Positions 42,666 to 52,115 of a stretch of 55,906 nt of DNA are shown here, in pieces. The DNA comes from JBBQER01 sp052148155 (lineage in GTDB: Bacteria > Actinomycetota > Acidimicrobiia > IMCC26256 > PALSA-610), in the NCBI GenBank assembly GCA_052148155.1, contig JBKQIY010000134.1:1-55906 (forward strand), in the 5' to 3' direction. A program made the position numbers and the translations under genes. A model generated the notes under the pieces. That model saw only the letters and a list, made by a program, of their open reading frames with translations. It was not told where the DNA came from and ran no database searches. Position 1 is the first letter of the stretch, and every line of letters begins with the position of its first letter.

Positions 42666-43945
42666 CGGACCGTCATGCGCGCGTCGGTGTCGCAGAACCG
42701 GCGTTCGGCGGCACCGATCACGTGGGCGACGACGGCGGTGCGGTCGCCGACCTTCCACAGCGCCCGCCCCTTGGTGAGTTTCGGAAGAAGCTGAGCTTCG
42801 GGTCCGGTGAGTTCGAGCAGGCCCGCCGCGTCGTGTACCTGGTCGCTGGACTGGCGGAACAGCACCCGGGTTTGGGTATCGGACAGCAGGCCCATCGACA
42901 GCTTCGACGTCGCGGTTCCGTCGTCAGCCTGCGCGCGGAGGTCAGAAAGGCGGTGGACGATGGCCAGGTTCGCGACGCCGTACGCACGCGACAGTTTCCA
43001 ACAAGATTGGAGATACCGCGTCGTGCGTTCCGAACCGAGCAGGGTCCAGGCTTCGTCGAGGACTTGCAGGCGTGGTGGCCCGTCGGGACGTGCGAGTACG
43101 GCCTGCAGCCACGCGGTCGTTGCGATCATCACCAGCGTGAGCGCCTCCGGATCGTGCTGCACTGCTGAGAGGTCGACCACGATGCCGGGCCCGGCCCAGT
43201 CGACGTGCACGGTCGTCGGACCGTCGAACATCCCGCGCAGCGACCGGTCGAGCAGCTTGCCGAGTCCGTAGATCGCCGCTTCGACACTCCGGGCGAGACT
43301 GATCGCGTCGGTATGGGCTCGTCGAGCCATCTCGGTGGTTGGGTTCGACATCGCGGCTGCGACATCGACGAGCGTCACGTCGGCGCGTCCGGTACGGCCA
43401 AGATGTTCGACGGCCCAGCCGAGCACGGCGTCTTCGACCGGTGTGAGGTCGCGGTGCAGTACCGACTCGACGAGTGCGCCGACCATCGCGGCTTGGCGGC
43501 GTGCGAGTTCGGCTGGCCCGTCGTCAAGTCCGGCTGGTCCCGGATCGAGTGGGTTGATCCGCGCGGTTCCGCCCGGACGGAGGCTGATGACATCCAGTCC
43601 GAGTGCCTGTGCGAGCGGGAGATACTCACCTTTGGGATCTGCGATCGCGACCCAACGTCCGAACACTCCGACCGACCGATAGATGAAGGTTTTGGCGGTT
43701 GCGCTCTTGCCGACACCGACCTCGCCTGCGAACAACATGTTCGGGTTTGTGAGCGTCCCGGCCGCGTACGCCTCGAACGGATCGAACGCGAAGCCGCCAC
43801 CGCCGGTCAGCACGTTCGTTCCGAGATACACGCCCCGCGGACCGAGCCCCGCTTCGGCCAGGAACGGATACGCCGAACAGAGATGCGCGGTGGTCGCACG
43901 ATGGCGCTGCACCCGCAGCGTCCGCGGAAATACGAGCGAGCCCAT
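42662..43945 (-). CDS. VirB4-like conjugation ATPase
   Basis: 427 residues from the ATG overlapping the SCO6880-gene stop. After a short lead (GLGPRGVYLGTNVLTGGGGF) comes Walker A FAGEVGVGKSATAKTFIYRS, then IADPKGEYLPLAQALGLDVI and Walker B PRLQVLDEAWTLLGS, followed by SDLRAQADDG and an arginine-finger-like end. This corresponds to the ATPase half of VirB4 only; the N-terminal VirB4 half is missing and may be supplied by the SCO6880-type protein just upstream. It would power pilus assembly or substrate transfer. Every junction in this operon overlaps by 4 bases. Confidence 0.88.
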   Translation of the reverse strand: MGSLVFPRTLRVQRHRATTAHLCSAYPFLAEAGLGPRGVYLGTNVLTGGGGFAFDPFEAYAAGTLTNPNMLFAGEVGVGKSATAKTFIYRSVGVFGRWVAIADPKGEYLPLAQALGLDVISLRPGGTARINPLDPGPAGLDDGPAELARRQAAMVGALVESVLHRDLTPVEDAVLGWAVEHLGRTGRADVTLVDVAAAMSNPTTEMARRAHTDAISLARSVEAAIYGLGKLLDRSLRGMFDGPTTVHVDWAGPGIVVDLSAVQHDPEALTLVMIATTAWLQAVLARPDGPPRLQVLDEAWTLLGSERTTRYLQSCWKLSRAYGVANLAIVHRLSDLRAQADDGTATSKLSMGLLSDTQTRVLFRQSSDQVHDAAGLLELTGPEAQLLPKLTKGRALWKVGDRTAVVAHVIGAAERRFCDTDARMTVR

Positions 43946-45468
43946 CACGCAAACCGTTTCGGTGTGACGCCCCGTCCGATCGGCAGCCCGCACGCGAGCG
44001 CGAGATCGTGGCGTCCGTCGAGGCGTCGGAGTTCGAGTCCAGCCTGGGCGGCCGCTTGCTCGTAGTCGCCGCACGAACGGTCCAGCTCGTCGAGGTCGGA
44101 CGCCGTGACGATCACGAAACCGACAAATTCGAACTCGCCGTATCCGGCGACAAGTTCCGCTTCCCGGTCGAGGACTTCCGACTGCGCGCGGCGATGACGT
44201 GCGCCGATCCGAAAACCGGACCGTGTTCGTTGCGCTTCGTCCGATGCGAGTTTTACCGTCTCCCGATCGACGTGCCGTTGCGAACGTGACGGCGCGACCG
44301 GCTCGTAATGCACCGCGAGGGTGCGAACACCGCCGGCGTGAAGGACAAGCGGTTCCATCCAGTCCGGTGGAACTTCGAGCCGCGGCCAATCGGCCACGAC
44401 GTACGCCGCGTGGACCGCCCGATCCACCCGTACGTGATCCCACGCGGCGCGCACCGCGAGCGGACCGGCGTTCGCGACGCCGACGAAACCGGCGAGCTGC
44501 GCCAAACTTCGCCGTCCGGCGCGCATGCGGCCCGTGCGGCCATAGGGATCGAGGCGTACCCGCAGGACTTCGGCGAGCTCGGCCGGACAAAGCGGAAGGT
44601 CCACCATCAGCCCGGCCGATTCGAGCCGCGCCGACAGCCGCTGTACCTCGTCGATCAACGCCTGCTCTGTTGCGGCGGTTCGGTCGGCCGGCCCACGCCG
44701 ACGTGATCGCAGACGACGACGATCCACGGTGACGGTCACGAGCACTTCGTGCTCGGTCGACATCGGCCCAGCTTGTGCGAGCAATCCGCGATAGGAGGCG
44801 ACCGCCGCAGACGAATCGGTGTGTGCGACATGCTCGTCGAGATAGGCGAGCGACTCGTCGAGGCCGGCTGGGGCCGCCCACTCGGTCCATCGCAACTGTG
44901 CGACAGGACTGCGTTCGGTGCAGAACGCAGCGAGCGCGTCGCCCCAAAGGTGGAGTTGGCGTTCCTGTGCGACGCGTTCGCAGAGCGCAAACTCCCGGCC
45001 GCGAACTCGCAATGTCGCAGACAACGTTCGGCCCTGTTTGTCATGCACGACTGCGGCACCTTCCGTGCGGCCGCGTCGCGTCCAATCTGCGTTGCGTGCT
45101 TCGGTGATGGTCAGGCCATCGAGCGTCGGCGGGAGCTGCAGAGCTTGCGCCTTCGTCTGCGTTTGTGGTCGGCGACGTGGCAGGTCGGCGAACCACGCTT
45201 CGCCTCGAGTTGCGCGGGTCATCGCCCACGCGAACGCGACCGGTACGGTCTGGTTCAGTGGTCGTCCGTTCCATTGGCCGAACGCAAACGTCGCGCTGGC
45301 GAGGAGTGGTATCGGAACGAGGGCGACCGAGGTGTGCGCGTTCAGCAACGTTCCCGAAAGAAGAATCCCGGCGCCGATCGCGATGCATTGTGTCCCGGAA
45401 AGGCCGAGCAGCCAGCCGGTACGGTCGTGGGGCCCGAACCGGTAATGGCGCGGGCCGGCGGCGGTCAC
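43945..45468 (-). CDS. SCO6880 family conjugation protein
   Basis: 508 residues. Two adjacent transmembrane segments (about residues 15-60, GWLLGLSGTQCIAIGAGILL and LLNAHTSVALVPIPLLASAT) resemble VirB3/PrgI proteins. A long soluble part follows, beginning LPPTLDGLTITEARNADWTR and ending in the GFVIVTASDLDELDRSCGDY, then EQAAAQAGLELRRLDG segment, which is like the N-terminal domain of VirB4. This is the widespread actinobacterial SCO6880 type, found with type IV secretion genes. GTG 45468 overlaps the upstream stop by 4 bases. The much longer open frame upstream is Arg-rich and antisense-like and is not coding. Confidence 0.85.
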   Translation of the reverse strand: MTAAGPRHYRFGPHDRTGWLLGLSGTQCIAIGAGILLSGTLLNAHTSVALVPIPLLASATFAFGQWNGRPLNQTVPVAFAWAMTRATRGEAWFADLPRRRPQTQTKAQALQLPPTLDGLTITEARNADWTRRGRTEGAAVVHDKQGRTLSATLRVRGREFALCERVAQERQLHLWGDALAAFCTERSPVAQLRWTEWAAPAGLDESLAYLDEHVAHTDSSAAVASYRGLLAQAGPMSTEHEVLVTVTVDRRRLRSRRRGPADRTAATEQALIDEVQRLSARLESAGLMVDLPLCPAELAEVLRVRLDPYGRTGRMRAGRRSLAQLAGFVGVANAGPLAVRAAWDHVRVDRAVHAAYVVADWPRLEVPPDWMEPLVLHAGGVRTLAVHYEPVAPSRSQRHVDRETVKLASDEAQRTRSGFRIGARHRRAQSEVLDREAELVAGYGEFEFVGFVIVTASDLDELDRSCGDYEQAAAQAGLELRRLDGRHDLALACGLPIGRGVTPKRFA

Positions 45469-46832
45469 GACGCCTCGTCGCGCCGCGGCGCGTCTGTCGT
45501 CTTGGAAGGCGGCGGCTGCGTGTCGTACCGCGCAGGGTCTCGGCCCCGGGCATCCCGCGTCGGCTGCGTGTCGTGCCGCGCCGAGTCTCGGCCGGGGGCG
45601 CCGCCCGTCGGCTCGGCCGTCCCGAGGTCGGGACCGGCGACCGTTTCGGTTGACGTTTCGACAGACCTCACTGCACCGTTGGTCGCCGCCGACGCCACCG
45701 TCGCGGCGACGGGCGCCGCAACGCCCGCCGGACCTGCGACCGCCCCGACCGCGGAGGCACCGACGGCCGGTCCATGGATCGGCGCGCCGGTCACCCGTCC
45801 GGTGTGACCGGTCGCGGACGGCAGCGCCAGGGCGGCCGAGTTCGTGCCGCCCGCGAGCCGTGCGAGCGAACTTGCCGAGTTGGCGGTCCAGACGGCCGTG
45901 TTCGCGGCCCGCACCGGCGAGCGCGACATGCCGTGCGCGACGACCGCGGCCTCGGCCCACGGTATGAGCTTCAAGACGAGGAACGGCGCGAACGCCGCGA
46001 TCACGAGAACGGCGGCACCGACGAACAGCGTCCCCATCGTCGCGCCGACCCCGCTGTCCGATCCCATCGCGTTCGGAGTGCCGGTACCGGCACCCGCGAG
46101 CGCCGCGACGCCGACCGAGATCGCGACGCAGATGACGAACTTCGACACGATGACCGACAACAACAACTCGATCGTTCGTCGAAGCAGGCCCCGGGCCGAA
46201 GGCCACACCATCGCGGCGAACGACAGCGGCGACAGTGCGACGATGATGTAGACGAGCACCGATCGCACCATGAGCTCGATCCATAACAACAAAGCGGCGA
46301 TGACAGCCACCGACCCGAGCAACACCGCCGCGAAGCCTCCCGCTGCTCCTTTCACGTTGACCCCGAAGCCGGACAGGAAATGCACGGCTTGACCGCCGGA
46401 ATGTGCGAGCACTGCCGCTGAACATGCGTCGATGAGCTCGAGGAGCTTTCCGACGACAACGGTGGTCCCGACCATGCCTGCCACCGCGGCCGGCAGGTCC
46501 AGCGCGACGCGTCGCGTCATCGCGGTCATGTTTCCAGCGAGGAGGCCTTGAATCAGACCGAGAAACACGAACCCGACCAGCAACGCGGCGGCGATGTTTC
46601 GCACCGTCGCGTACGGCGAACCGGTGCCCGAAAACCAGGCCGCGTCGACATTGGGCCGTGCCGCGCTCCCGAGGAAGTTCACGACGCCATCGACGAAGAA
46701 CGCGACCGCACCGAGAACCCAGCTGGTAATTCCTTGCGCGACCGCGTTCCACGTCCAGCTCGCCGGCGCGTTGATGACTTTCGTGACGACATCGAACGGG
46801 TTGGGGATATCGGAGACGACGAGCGGCGTCAC
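45465..46832 (-). CDS. TrbL/VirB6-like polytopic membrane protein
   Basis: 455 residues. Six or seven hydrophobic segments are seen between about residues 30 and 290 (e.g. SWVLGAVAFFVDGVVNFLGS, IAAALLVGFVFLGLIQGLLA, AAVLLGSVAVIAALLLWIEL, SVLVYIIVALSPLSFAAMVW, TLFVGAAVLVIAAFAPFLVL), the pattern of TrbL/VirB6. The C-terminal 160 residues are a disordered Ala/Gly/Pro then charged tail. It would form the inner-membrane channel. The GTG at 46832 overlaps the preceding stop by 4 bases. Confidence 0.85.
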   Translation of the reverse strand: MTPLVVSDIPNPFDVVTKVINAPASWTWNAVAQGITSWVLGAVAFFVDGVVNFLGSAARPNVDAAWFSGTGSPYATVRNIAAALLVGFVFLGLIQGLLAGNMTAMTRRVALDLPAAVAGMVGTTVVVGKLLELIDACSAAVLAHSGGQAVHFLSGFGVNVKGAAGGFAAVLLGSVAVIAALLLWIELMVRSVLVYIIVALSPLSFAAMVWPSARGLLRRTIELLLSVIVSKFVICVAISVGVAALAGAGTGTPNAMGSDSGVGATMGTLFVGAAVLVIAAFAPFLVLKLIPWAEAAVVAHGMSRSPVRAANTAVWTANSASSLARLAGGTNSAALALPSATGHTGRVTGAPIHGPAVGASAVGAVAGPAGVAAPVAATVASAATNGAVRSVETSTETVAGPDLGTAEPTGGAPGRDSARHDTQPTRDARGRDPARYDTQPPPSKTTDAPRRDEAS

Positions 46833-47527
46833 CTGGACTGTCCCCACGGCACGAACCCGTCGAGCGCAGCTGCGAGGTCCTCGCTCGTCGCTGGTGCCGT
46901 CCCGTCGTTGAGCGCGGGAGCCGGACCGGCGGTGATGGTCTCGGCCGCCACCTTCCAGTCGCCGCGTTCCCACATGAGATCGAACACCGATGTCGACCAG
47001 CCCGCCTGCGGCGCCGCCACTCCGATCCGGGACAAGACTCCGACACTCCATACCGACACCGCCGCGCGGTCCGGTGTGAAGGTGTCCACGCGTGTCGCGA
47101 GCACGGCCTGCAGGTACCGGGTGGGACCGGTGCCGGGAGCGAGCACGGTGCGCAGCTGGTCGAGCTGCTGCGCGGTGGTCGAAACCTGCACGGAAGCGCT
47201 TGCCGTCGCGGAGATTGAACGGACCGCGTCGTCGAGCATCGTCGCGGGGAGGCCGATCAACACCTGGCCGGTCAGGACGTATGCGGCTGCGGCCGCGGTC
47301 GCGCCTGGCTGTGATCGTGCGAACCCGGCCGGTATACCGTTGGTGTACTTCGCCGGTCCCGGACTGGTGGGATCGTCGGGCGCCGACTGCAAGTTCGATC
47401 CGCCGGCGTGGTGGACGTTCGAGATCACCGTCACACTGACCAGTCCGCGGGCGGCCATCCCTGCGAGAAACGCCGCGCAGCCGGCGCAGATCAGCACGAA
47501 CGGACGACGTTGCGATGGGCCCCTCAT
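46829..47527 (-). CDS. VirB8/TcpC-like conjugation protein
   Basis: 232 residues. One N-terminal transmembrane helix (about 8-33, PFVLICAGCAAFLAGMAARG) is followed by a linker and an extracytoplasmic domain. That domain begins GFARSQPGATAAAAAYVLTG and ends VFDLMWERGDWKVAAETITA, then GPAP, an NTF2-like ending as in VirB8 and TcpC. These proteins scaffold the channel. The ATG overlaps the pilin stop by 4 bases. Confidence 0.75.
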   Translation of the reverse strand: MRGPSQRRPFVLICAGCAAFLAGMAARGLVSVTVISNVHHAGGSNLQSAPDDPTSPGPAKYTNGIPAGFARSQPGATAAAAAYVLTGQVLIGLPATMLDDAVRSISATASASVQVSTTAQQLDQLRTVLAPGTGPTRYLQAVLATRVDTFTPDRAAVSVWSVGVLSRIGVAAPQAGWSTSVFDLMWERGDWKVAAETITAGPAPALNDGTAPATSEDLAAALDGFVPWGQSR

Positions 47528-47820
47528 CCGTGCGCCGCCTTGAACAACAAGTTGATCGCGGTCGGCGCGACGCCGGCGAGACACGCGCCGACGACACCAC
47601 CGAGCGCGAGTTGTTTGCCGCGATAGCCCCCTGCGTAGTTGCCTGACTGCTGCGACAGGCCGTAGATCGCTGCCCCCAACAGGATGCTCGCCAGCGACCC
47701 CCACAACGCGATCTGTCCGAGCCAGTCGATGAGCTGCTGAATCAGCTGCGCGCCCGGCAGGCCGCTCGATGATGGCGTCACGTTCACCTGGGCCAACACA
47801 ACCGAGGACAACCACAGCAT
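47524..47820 (-). CDS. VirB2-like pilin subunit / small membrane protein
   Basis: 98 residues. ATG 47820 has AGGAGG 8 bases upstream, which decides the start against two in-frame upstream ATGs. A signal-like MLWLSSVVLA is followed by two hydrophobic helices (about 34-55, IALWGSLASILLGAAIYGLS, and 72-95, LALGGVVGACLAGVAPTAIN) joined by a polar loop with GYRGKQ. This is the size and topology of VirB2/TrbC pilins and of the small membrane proteins at this place in actinobacterial transfer operons. It is the first gene of the transfer operon. Confidence 0.75.
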   Translation of the reverse strand: MLWLSSVVLAQVNVTPSSSGLPGAQLIQQLIDWLGQIALWGSLASILLGAAIYGLSQQSGNYAGGYRGKQLALGGVVGACLAGVAPTAINLLFKAAHG

Positions 47821-48020
47821 CGAGAGAACCTCCTCCGGTCGGGGCGGATTCATCCGGCCTCCTCGCGGGTCGTCGGAACGGAACCTGGCGGTGCTTTTCA
47901 CTTCCCCATAGGCGCGAAGAGTCCGGCGCGCGCGACAACAAATCTCGCGATTTTTCAGCGCGTTCCGGACGTCGCTCGCGCCATTCCTCCCTGACAGCAG
48001 CTACCTGCTTGGGAGGTCCC

Positions 48021-48635
48021 ATGAAAGTGTTTGTCGCGTTGGTTGCCTGCACCATCGTCGGGTTGGTCGGCGTCGCGGCTGTGGTCGCCGGGCCCGACGG
48101 AAGGTCCGACCCGTCGGTCCCCGCGCTGAAAGAGATTCCTGCCTCGTTGCTCCCCGTCTATATGGATGCTGCGACGACCTGTCCAGGGTTGCCGTGGCAG
48201 GTGCTCGCCGCGATCGGCTTCCACGAGTCCGGCGACGGCGAAGGTCGCGTCGATCCGACGACCGGCAACGTCGCTCCGCCAATCCTCGGACCGCCGCTCG
48301 ACGGCACGAACGGCAACGCCCGCATTCCCGATCCTTCGTTCAGTGACGGTTGGGCGCACGCGATGGGACCCATGCAGTTCATTCCCTCCACATGGCAACG
48401 ATGGGGACGACTCGCACCGAACCGTCCACCCGGCGCAACACCATCGGCGGAAAACGCATGGGATTCGATCTACACGGCGGCCGCGTACCTCTGCGGAGGT
48501 CGACCGTCTCTCGGCGATCTCGGACAGGCGATCTTGTCGTACGACCACAGCGAGGACTACGTCCGTTGGGTACTCGCCAAAGCCGCCGACTACGGCATGG
48601 TCTCGCCGGCTACTGCCCCGCCGTCTCATGCGTGA
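48021..48635 (+). CDS. secreted lytic transglycosylase (VirB1-like)
   Basis: 204 residues. A signal or anchor segment (MKVFVALVACTIVGLVGVAA) precedes a lysozyme-like domain: PWQVLAAIGFHESGDGEG with the catalytic Glu, AMGPMQFIPSTWQRWG, and the C-terminal DSIYTAAAYLCGG and AILSYDHSEDYVRWVLA. This is the MltB/SLT-2 pattern. It cleaves peptidoglycan to open a path for the transfer channel. GGGAGG lies directly upstream of the ATG. It is divergent from the transfer operon with a shared 200-base region. Confidence 0.85.
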   Translation: MKVFVALVACTIVGLVGVAAVVAGPDGRSDPSVPALKEIPASLLPVYMDAATTCPGLPWQVLAAIGFHESGDGEGRVDPTTGNVAPPILGPPLDGTNGNARIPDPSFSDGWAHAMGPMQFIPSTWQRWGRLAPNRPPGATPSAENAWDSIYTAAAYLCGGRPSLGDLGQAILSYDHSEDYVRWVLAKAADYGMVSPATAPPSHA

Positions 48636-48927
48636 TGCTGTGCGCCATCACAGCTTCGACTCGGACCTGAGCGGTCCGCGGTCATTGTGTCGGCGAGTCG
48701 TCATCGGGCCGCGCAGGCGTTGACGCCGCTTGCCCGACATCTGGACGGGCCGACACCAGCCGTCAACGCACTTGCGGGACCCGGCTCGCCGCCGTTGCGA
48801 CGTGGGTGACCCAGAACTCTTCGGACGGTATGGAAAGCTGGTGGACCTTGGCTTGTTGGCTGTCTCCTCGGTCGTGGCGCGGCAGGTTCTGTTGTCGGCC
48901 GACGCGCAGTATGAGGATCTGAAACGT

Positions 48928-50061
48928 ATGTCCGACCCGACCCTGCCTCCGCTCGGCCCGCCGTCCGAGTTGCGTTGGCCGCCCGAGCATCCGGGCGACG
49001 GATCCGCGCGGCGTGGCTTCCCGCGGTGGGCGAAGTGGCTCACCGGACTTGTCGTCGTCGCGATCGCGGTGAGCGTTGCCGGAAGCGTTATTCGGCTGCC
49101 GTATGACACGCTCTCGCCGGGCGGCACGTTCAACCTCGAGAACCGCGTCTCGGTTATCGGCACGAAGACCTATCACGCGAACGGCGACATCATGTTGTTG
49201 TTCGTGCAAGAACGAGCACACATCAACCTGTGGGATTGGTTGCAAGCCAAGCTCGATCCCGACATCGATCTCGTGAAGCAGGTCGCCGTCACCGGCGGGA
49301 ACTCACAACAAGAAGCCGACGAACAAGATGTCTGCGATATGTCGCAGTCTCAGATCTCGGCGCAGGTCGCGGCGCTCACAACGCTCGGCTACCACGTCTC
49401 GGTCTCGCCGGGCCTCGAAGTCGACGACCTTCCTGCCGGGCTCCCTGCCGTCAAGGTTCTGCAACCGTGCGATCAGATCATCGCCGCCGACGGTCACAAG
49501 ATCAAACAACCCGACGATTTGTCGAAGATCATCAGAGCCCATCGGGTCGGGACGACGGTCGCACTCACGATCGTCCGTGCCGGCCACACCCTGACAGTGC
49601 ATGTGCCCGTCGTCGCAGTGCAGCAGACGCACATCATCGGTGTCGACGTCGTCGTCCGCTTCAAGCTCCCGCTGCAGATCGATTTGAACACCGCTGATGT
49701 CAGCGGACCGTCGGCCGGCCTGGCCATGGCGCTGACAATTATCGACGTGCTGAGCTCCGGCGACCTGACCGGCGGTAAGCGCGTCGCGGTCACCGGCACG
49801 ATCGATCCCGACGGTCAGGTCGGCGAGATCGGCGGCCTCCCGCAAAAGGCGATCGTGGCGCGGGACGCACACGCGCAGATCTTCATCGTTCCGGCCTGTT
49901 CGGACGACCCATGTAGGCAGGATCTCGCGACAGCCAGAAAACGCGTCGGCAAAAACGTCGAACTGAAAACCGTCGCGACGCTCGCCCAGGCGTTGCAGGT
50001 GCTGCGCGCCGCGGGTGGCGCACCCGTCCCCACACCGTCAACGACCCAAGCCCCGAGCTGA
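48928..50061 (+). CDS. YlbL-type PDZ/Lon-like membrane protease
   Basis: About 377 residues. A transmembrane helix at about 38-58 (WLTGLVVVAIAVSVAGSVIR) is followed by YDTLSPGGTFNLENRV, a central PDZ domain (about 165-235, VLQPCDQIIAADGHKIKQPD) and a C-terminal Lon (S16) protease domain. The catalytic Ser is in DVSGPSAGLAMAL (about 262) and the Lys in GGLPQKAIVARDA (about 307), a spacing like that of Lon. Such proteins are extracytoplasmic quality-control proteases in Gram-positives. The ATG at 48928 is chosen because upstream residues lack family similarity. Confidence 0.9.
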   Translation: MSDPTLPPLGPPSELRWPPEHPGDGSARRGFPRWAKWLTGLVVVAIAVSVAGSVIRLPYDTLSPGGTFNLENRVSVIGTKTYHANGDIMLLFVQERAHINLWDWLQAKLDPDIDLVKQVAVTGGNSQQEADEQDVCDMSQSQISAQVAALTTLGYHVSVSPGLEVDDLPAGLPAVKVLQPCDQIIAADGHKIKQPDDLSKIIRAHRVGTTVALTIVRAGHTLTVHVPVVAVQQTHIIGVDVVVRFKLPLQIDLNTADVSGPSAGLAMALTIIDVLSSGDLTGGKRVAVTGTIDPDGQVGEIGGLPQKAIVARDAHAQIFIVPACSDDPCRQDLATARKRVGKNVELKTVATLAQALQVLRAAGGAPVPTPSTTQAPS

Positions 50062-50828
50062 CGACCGATCGGCGAACCGACGTTCTCGCAGCGCGCGACC
50101 GGCACGACTGAACTGTCCGACCCGACAAGGTCGCATTGTCGTAGGGCACGTCGGCCACGGGAACGACCCGATCGAGGAGCGAGCGTCGCCACGAGAAAGG
50201 GGACCGCGACCCGCAGGACACGGCCAGGCGGGCTGGCGTCGGATCGACGCTCCCGTCGACCTGACCGTCACCGCGACCGGCTGTCAGAACCTGCCCGCGT
50301 CGCCGATCAGCGCTGGTCGCGCTTGCTCGGCGGACGGTGTCAACGGTGTGGCGCCAGGTTCGTACCAACCCTGGACGTCACCGCCAAGATCGGCGGGTAG
50401 GTCGTTCGGCGCACGATGCCGCTACGGGACGGCGGACCGTGGCACGCGACGGTCCGTATCCGACGGATTTCCCGCCCGAGTCCGTGCGTTCCCGCCACGC
50501 GCGGCAACGCCGGTCAGCGTGAACGCCGACCACAGCCGGAACCTCACGGTTTGCCGGTCTACGTTTGGGATGTGTCAGACGGTCCTGCGACGTTCCGACC
50601 GCGATCAAACCTTACGTCGACCGCGGCGACGAACTGATCCGTCGTGACCACGAACTGCAGCATGTCGCAGCCGACGTTGACGCGACGCGCCGTGCAAATG
50701 GAAGCGTCGCAACCCGAACGCGTCGCCGGGCCCGACGCTGAACGCGGTTGCCGCGTTCGCAGCCGGCAATCCTGGCGGGTCGTCGGCCAGGGGCGACGGG
50801 CGCGCCCGTCGAGGTTAGTGAGCCGGCC
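50062..50828. other. long stretch without a convincing gene
   Basis: Plus-strand frames here show only isolated protein-like snippets (for example DLTVTATGCQNLPASPISAG near 50262 and DELIRRDHELQHVAADVDAT near 50628) in different frames. This would fit a decayed gene. No start, domain or ribosome site supports a call. Confidence 0.35.
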
Positions 50829-52115
50829 GTGAATGCATCACGGCACGGCGAAGATGGGCCGTCGACGAACCGCACCCGTGTTCGCGGTCGCCGTCACCGC
50901 GGTTCGAGGTCGTGGCGGTTCGTCGGGCCGGGATTGATCGCGGGTGCATCAGATGTCGATCCGACCACCGTCGCCGCGATCGCTGTCGTCGGTGCAACCA
51001 CCGTGTACGGCTTGGCGTGGCTCACCTTGTTGCTCTTCCCGATGTTGGCCGTGATTCAGGTGATCGCGACCCGGGTCGGCTACTTCACCCGCGCGGACCT
51101 CCAAACCAGCGTCACCAGGCGCTACGGCCCGACCGGCCGATGGCTCCTGTTGGGTTCTGTGGTGGGCGTCACCGCAATCACGATCGCCGCTGACCTTGAC
51201 GCCGGCGCGGCCGCGGTGGGTTTGCTGTTCGGTGTCGACGGACGATGGTTTGTCGTCCCGGTCGGGATCGCGGCGCTGGCCTTGCTGTTCTTGCACAACT
51301 ACGACCAGGTCAGCCGCATCCTGCGTTACCTGTTGGTGTGCATGTTCGCCTACGGAGTTGCCGCGGTCCTCGCCCACCCGCACTGGGATGCCGTCGCACG
51401 CGCCAGCGTCGTGCCTCAGTTCCGACTGACGTCAGACTGGACCGCGGGTGCGCTCGCCCTGTTGGGCACCACGCTGACCAGCTACGTGTACGTCTGGCAA
51501 ACCATCGAAGAGGCCGAAGACACCGTCTCGCCACGCGCGCCGCTCGCGATCAAACAGCGCGGCGCAGTGCTCGGCGTCGGATTCGCGGTGGTGATCTTCT
51601 GTTGCATTCTCGTCGCGACCGGCGCGACCCTCGGCGTCCATCACATCCACATCAACACGGCTCAAGACGCGGCGCGCGCGTTACGCCCAGTCGCCGGACG
51701 TTGGGCCAACGACATCTTCGCGTTCGCGCTCCTGGCCTCCGCGCTCGTCGCGCTTCCCGTCCTGGTCGCAACCTGCGCGTATGTGACGGGTGCCGAATTC
51801 CATTGGCACACCGGTCTGTCCACCCCAATCCGAAGCGCACCCCGCTTCTATGCGACCATCGTCGCGGCCGTCGCGCTCGGTGCCATCGTTGCGCTGAGCG
51901 ATGTCAACCCCATCCAGGTCCTATTCGCGGCCAGTGTGATCGGTGGACTCGCGACGCCGATCGGTCTGATCTTCCTCCTGCTGATCGGCAACAACCCCGA
52001 AACGATGCACGACCATCCGCTACCGGGCCTGCTGAGGCTCGCCGGATGGGCAGTCGTGTTCATCATCGCAGCCGCCGCCGTCATTGCCATCGGACAGACG
52101 CTCACCCACATCTGA
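50829..52115 (+). CDS. NRAMP-family divalent metal transporter
   Basis: About 428 residues with roughly 11 hydrophobic segments. The TM1 signature GPGLIAGASDVDPTTVA replaces the canonical D-P-G-N metal-binding loop by D-P-T-T, as in divergent NRAMP-related proteins, so the metal selectivity may differ from Mn/Fe. TM6 lies near LLGTTLTSYVYVWQTIEEAE and lacks the typical A-x-x-M. The GTG at 50829 is chosen; the upstream frame is Arg/Ala-rich. It shares its strand with the YlbL gene but is separated by a long gap. Confidence 0.85.
   Translation: MNASRHGEDGPSTNRTRVRGRRHRGSRSWRFVGPGLIAGASDVDPTTVAAIAVVGATTVYGLAWLTLLLFPMLAVIQVIATRVGYFTRADLQTSVTRRYGPTGRWLLLGSVVGVTAITIAADLDAGAAAVGLLFGVDGRWFVVPVGIAALALLFLHNYDQVSRILRYLLVCMFAYGVAAVLAHPHWDAVARASVVPQFRLTSDWTAGALALLGTTLTSYVYVWQTIEEAEDTVSPRAPLAIKQRGAVLGVGFAVVIFCCILVATGATLGVHHIHINTAQDAARALRPVAGRWANDIFAFALLASALVALPVLVATCAYVTGAEFHWHTGLSTPIRSAPRFYATIVAAVALGAIVALSDVNPIQVLFAASVIGGLATPIGLIFLLLIGNNPETMHDHPLPGLLRLAGWAVVFIIAAAAVIAIGQTLTHI

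Noticed and set aside
45465..47600. Very long minus-strand frames extending 5' of the SCO6880-type and TrbL-like genes
   Set aside because: The upstream parts are Arg-rich and lie over other operon genes; the 4-base GTGA/ATGA overlaps give the natural starts.
50015..50647. 210-codon plus-strand frame after the YlbL gene
   Set aside because: It begins inside the YlbL gene in another frame and shows only short protein-like snippets.
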